Shown: one piece after another, positions 5,067 to 7,600 of the stretch
Numbering within the stretch: position 1 is the stretch's first letter
Layout: each line of letters begins with the position of its first letter
Assembly: GCA_013330055.1 (NCBI GenBank)
Contig: DUJB01000085.1
Span: 2,066 to 9,665 of the forward strand
Direction of reading: 5' to 3'
Source: Nitrosopumilaceae archaeon
GTDB lineage: Archaea; Thermoproteota; Nitrososphaeria; Nitrososphaerales; Nitrosopumilaceae
DNA length: 7,600 nt
The notes under the pieces: model-generated
Databases searched by the model: none
Seen by the model: only the letters and a program-made list of their open reading frames with translations
Told to the model about the DNA's origin: nothing
Position numbers and translations under genes: made by a program

Positions 5067-6362
5067 ATGAGTGAATTAAAACGCCACATGGGACTTTTTG
5101 GCACTACTATGTATGGCATGGGTCTGATTCTAGGCGCAGGAATTTATGTATTAATTGGTCAAGCCGCAGGAATTGCAGGGAATGTTGTATGGGTCTCTTT
5201 TGTTTTTGGAGCAGTGGCTGCGGTGTTTTCTGGGCTAAGCTATGCAGAATTATCCTCAATGTTTCCAAAATCTGCTGCAGAATTTTTATTTGTTAAAAAC
5301 GCATTCAAGAATAATTTTATTGCGTTCCTTGTTGGATGGATGACAATCTTTACATCTATAATTTCTGCTTCTACTGTAGCATTAGGTTTCGGTGGATATC
5401 TTACAGGATTTTTTGGAGCACCAATTGTAGTATCAGCTATATCATTAATAGCTCTACTATCTTTGATCAATTTCATAGGCATCAGGGAATCATCTTGGAT
5501 GAATGTTGCTTTTACTTTAATTGAAGCATCAGGTCTGATTCTAATTATTTATTTAGGATTTACTTATGGCGGTACAGAACCTGTAGATTATTTTGAAAGT
5601 CCTGCTGGGCTAGGCGGCATATCACTTGCGTTTGTTTTGATATTTTTTGCATTTATTGGATTTGAGGACATCGTAAATATTGCAGAAGAAACAAAAAATC
5701 CAAAGAAAATACTTTCGCGTGCAATCATCTTATCGATATCTATTACAGCAATAATCTACATACTTGTTTCACTAGCAGCAATACAGATACTTAATTGGCA
5801 AGAATTAGGATCATCATTATCTCCCCTAGCAGATGTTGCTAAAAAAATACTTGGGAGTAATGGACAGTTTATTCTTTCAATAATCGCACTTTTTGCAACC
5901 GCGAACACAGTGCTCATAATTCTAGTTGCTGGCTCACGAATCATATATGGAATGGCGAGACAACATTCCTTGCCTACGTTACTAGGTAGAATACATTACA
6001 GAACAAAAACCCCGTGGATTGCAGTCCTTGGCATTATGATTACTGCAATAATTTTTTCTTTTTTAGAAAATATTGTTACTGTTGCAAATATTTCAGTATT
6101 TTTTATCGCTATAACTTTTGGCATGGTTAACTTGTCAGTAATTTTGTTACGATATAGCGAACCTAGCATAGAGCGGCCATTTAAAATTCCTATAAACATA
6201 GGAAGATTTCCACTCTTGCCACTTTTCGGGGTTATTATATCCGCATATATGATGACACAATTCAATGCGTTTGTTACTTCAGTTGGAATTGGAGTTATTG
6301 CCGCAGGTGCCTTGTTTTACGGATTGTCTAAAAAGTACATAACTAAACCAGCACAATCATGA
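5067..6362 (+). CDS. APC-superfamily amino acid/amine permease
   Basis: This 431-residue protein has about 12 hydrophobic segments (near 9-31, 38-60, 84-107, 112-137, 146-166, 183-205, 219-241, 266-290, 316-335, 339-361, 381-397 and 399-420). TM1 has the broken-helix motif GLILGAGIYVLIG, whose G-A-G-I binds the substrate backbone in the family. The YAELSSMFPKSAAEF segment after TM2 and the FIGFEDIVNIAEETKNPKK stretch in and after TM6 are typical of APC transporters. It would act as a cation-coupled importer or exchanger of an amino acid or polyamine in the cytoplasmic membrane; specificity cannot be read. ATG 5067 follows the transporter stop by 6 bp, so the two are probably cotranscribed. 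No strong Shine-Dalgarno is visible. Length is normal and no break is seen. Confidence 0.88.
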   Translation: MSELKRHMGLFGTTMYGMGLILGAGIYVLIGQAAGIAGNVVWVSFVFGAVAAVFSGLSYAELSSMFPKSAAEFLFVKNAFKNNFIAFLVGWMTIFTSIISASTVALGFGGYLTGFFGAPIVVSAISLIALLSLINFIGIRESSWMNVAFTLIEASGLILIIYLGFTYGGTEPVDYFESPAGLGGISLAFVLIFFAFIGFEDIVNIAEETKNPKKILSRAIILSISITAIIYILVSLAAIQILNWQELGSSLSPLADVAKKILGSNGQFILSIIALFATANTVLIILVAGSRIIYGMARQHSLPTLLGRIHYRTKTPWIAVLGIMITAIIFSFLENIVTVANISVFFIAITFGMVNLSVILLRYSEPSIERPFKIPINIGRFPLLPLFGVIISAYMMTQFNAFVTSVGIGVIAAGALFYGLSKKYITKPAQS

Positions 6363-6387
6363 TATATTCTTGAAAATCAGCCGATAA

Positions 6388-6395
6388 TTATATTA
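6388..6395 (+). promoter_or_regulatory. TATA box of the SDR gene
   Basis: TTATATTA lies in the 62-bp gap after the permease. The usual 25-27 bp spacing places the start of transcription near 6417, leaving a leader of about 7 nt before ATG 6425. That is too short for a normal Shine-Dalgarno and fits near-leaderless translation. Confidence 0.45.
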
Positions 6396-6424
6396 TTCAT
6401 ATAGTACATCTTGGTAGTAACTCC

Positions 6425-7189
6425 ATGAAACTAAAAGATAAGGTTGCAATAGTCACAGGAGCCTCTAGTGACATAGGTTTTTCAATTGTAAAAAAATTTG
6501 TTGAGGAAGGATCACATGTAGTTATGATAGGAAGAAGATTAGATGCATTAAAAAAAGCTGCTTCAACGCTAGGTAATAACTCCAAACAAACCGTTGCACT
6601 TCAATGCGACATTACAAATGATGGACAGGTAATTCAAACAATAGAGCAGGTTTATGATCATTATGGCAAAATTGACATTTTAGTAAATAATGCAGGTGCA
6701 ATCAATGATCCAATACACTTTCATGAGATGTCTGATTCTGATTGGATGTCTCTAATTAACACCAACATGATTGGCACTTTTAGAACTACAAGAGCTGTTT
6801 TATCCAAAATGCTTGAGAAAAAAACCGGTTCCATTATTAACATTGGTTCAATATCTGCTGAGAGAGCAATTCCAAAAGTACACTTGACAGTCTATTGTGC
6901 GACCAAAGCAGCAATCAACATGTTTACCAAAGGCATTGCGGTAGAATATGCAAGAAGAAACATCCGTTGTAACTGTATCAATCCTGGAATCATAAATGCT
7001 GGAATGATAAAGTCATATCTTGAATATCCTGAAGCAAAAAAAGTCTTGCAAGACAGACAACCTCTAAATCGTATAGGTGAACCATCTGATGTCGCAAATG
7101 CGGCAACATATCTGGCCTCAGAAGAAGCTAATTGGATATCTGGAATCATATTAAATGTGGATGGCGGAAAATCTGCATCTGAAGGTTAA
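6425..7189 (+). CDS. Short-chain dehydrogenase/reductase (classical SDR)
   Basis: This 254-residue protein has the normal length of a classical SDR. It has the Rossmann start VAIVTGASSDIG (8-18), the CDIT acidic turn (61-64), NNAG (88-91), the structural Asn114 (NMIG), Ser142 or Ser144 in GSIS, and the Y157-x3-K161 pair. The C-terminal INPGII (185-190) and NVDGG (244-248) match FabG-like members. It should reduce or oxidise a carbonyl/alcohol with NAD(P)H; R37/R38 after the second strand (MIGRR) suggest NADP(H). The notable change is Asp16, where the nucleotide-binding TGxxxGxG normally has Gly. All catalytic residues are kept, so it may still be active with altered cofactor binding. It has its own promoter and ends 9 bp from the convergent gene on the right. 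The substrate is unknown; fatty-acyl, sugar and quinone-type substrates are all possible. Confidence 0.88.
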   Translation: MKLKDKVAIVTGASSDIGFSIVKKFVEEGSHVVMIGRRLDALKKAASTLGNNSKQTVALQCDITNDGQVIQTIEQVYDHYGKIDILVNNAGAINDPIHFHEMSDSDWMSLINTNMIGTFRTTRAVLSKMLEKKTGSIINIGSISAERAIPKVHLTVYCATKAAINMFTKGIAVEYARRNIRCNCINPGIINAGMIKSYLEYPEAKKVLQDRQPLNRIGEPSDVANAATYLASEEANWISGIILNVDGGKSASEG

Positions 7190-7198
7190 AGGTTAACT

Positions 7199-7600
7199 TT
7201 ACTCATTCTTTAGGAAGTTCAGAGAATTATTAATTGATTTTTTTACTTCTCCTAATACATCTCTAAGTGTGTTTTCATTATTTGCAACAGTTTTTTGTTG
7301 TAGTTCGGTATTATAGTATTTTAGCCATGAGTAGGTGTGTTGCAAATTTTCAATCATCTCAAATGGAAGCAAGGTTTGTTTGCCTGACAATATTACCGCA
7401 TCCCAGATATCCGTAAAAAATGGTTTATAGTCCTTGTATTGAATTGATTCATCAATAAACCGTAATTTTCTGTTGAAGTCATTGTTAATCAATACAAGTA
7501 TTTTATTTCTTGTTCCAGTTTCTTCGTTTTTTTGTATTCTTCTATAATTCCAGTGTTCAACATATACTGCACCAAATATTATTCCAGCCAATGCAGACAT
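7199..7600 (-). CDS. Hypothetical membrane-anchored helical protein, possibly cut by window edge
   Basis: I do not recognise this protein. The 133 visible residues begin at an ATG that is the last codon of the window, so the true start may lie outside. The first 15 residues (LAGIIFGAVYV) are hydrophobic but short for a membrane helix, which suggests more sequence upstream. The rest is charged and predicted mostly helical. A basic stretch (YRRIQKNEETGTRNK, 19-33) follows the hydrophobic part, and the C-terminal 40 residues could form a coiled coil (VKKSINNSLNFLKNE). W- and Y-containing segments (DIWDAVILSG, YSWLKYYNTEL) suggest a small helical bundle. The expected arrangement is one anchor with a cytoplasmic soluble part. 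The TAA at 7201-7199 is 9 bp from the SDR stop, so the two genes converge. No function is proposed. Confidence 0.65.
   Translation of the reverse strand: MSALAGIIFGAVYVEHWNYRRIQKNEETGTRNKILVLINNDFNRKLRFIDESIQYKDYKPFFTDIWDAVILSGKQTLLPFEMIENLQHTYSWLKYYNTELQQKTVANNENTLRDVLGEVKKSINNSLNFLKNE

Noticed and set aside
5336..5524. Second plus-strand frame within the permease
   Set aside because: It is a Cys/Ser/Ile-rich out-of-frame translation of transmembrane codons; the permease frame is complete.

Overview
The window looks like AT-rich (roughly mid-30s % GC by eye) archaeal chromosome, most likely from an ammonia-oxidising thaumarchaeon (Nitrososphaeria, Nitrosopumilus/Nitrosarchaeum-like). The basis is the combination of two four-CBS proteins, a UspA protein with a helical extension, a hydrolase with a Cys-rich N-terminus, TATA-type promoters close to start codons, and a mix of Shine-Dalgarno-led and apparently leaderless starts. 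No rRNA, tRNA, transposon or CRISPR array is visible. The taxonomic call is inference from protein character; no marker gene is present.

Layout. Positions 1-747 (+) are the 3' part of a multi-CBS protein. It converges, with a 7-bp gap, on a minus-strand block that reads right to left: a four-CBS protein (4261-3494), overlapping a UspA protein (3504-2854); a 271-bp gap; a small two-CxxC zinc-site protein (2582-2319); a dienelactone-hydrolase-like alpha/beta hydrolase with a Cys/His cluster (2309-1416); and an overlapping type I phosphoribosyltransferase (1426-755). A 64-bp divergent intergenic region separates this block from a plus-strand pair six bases apart: a VIT1/CCC1-type Fe/Mn transporter (4326-5060) and an APC-family permease (5067-6362). 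A separately promoted SDR oxidoreductase follows (6425-7189). It converges on a minus-strand gene of unknown function that runs off the right edge.

How it fits together. CBS and UspA proteins sense or bind adenine nucleotides, and PRTase/DLH proteins recur with them in stress or dormancy gene sets. The minus-strand block is therefore best read as a stress or energy-state module, with metal and amino-acid/amine transport beside it. This grouping is inference from gene order.

The most interesting stretch is the gap at 2583-2853. About 123 nt (2602-2724) have clearly higher GC than the flank (about 42% against 19% by hand count). On the minus strand they fold into a UUCG-capped hairpin, a GAAA-capped hairpin and a 3' compound stem followed by five Us. 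Three copies of the same hexamer could compete for the same pairing partners. Just upstream lie a perfect 7-bp inverted repeat and a Fur-box-like sequence. I do not recognise this RNA. It could be a stand-alone ncRNA or a regulatory leader of the zinc-protein/hydrolase/PRTase operon.
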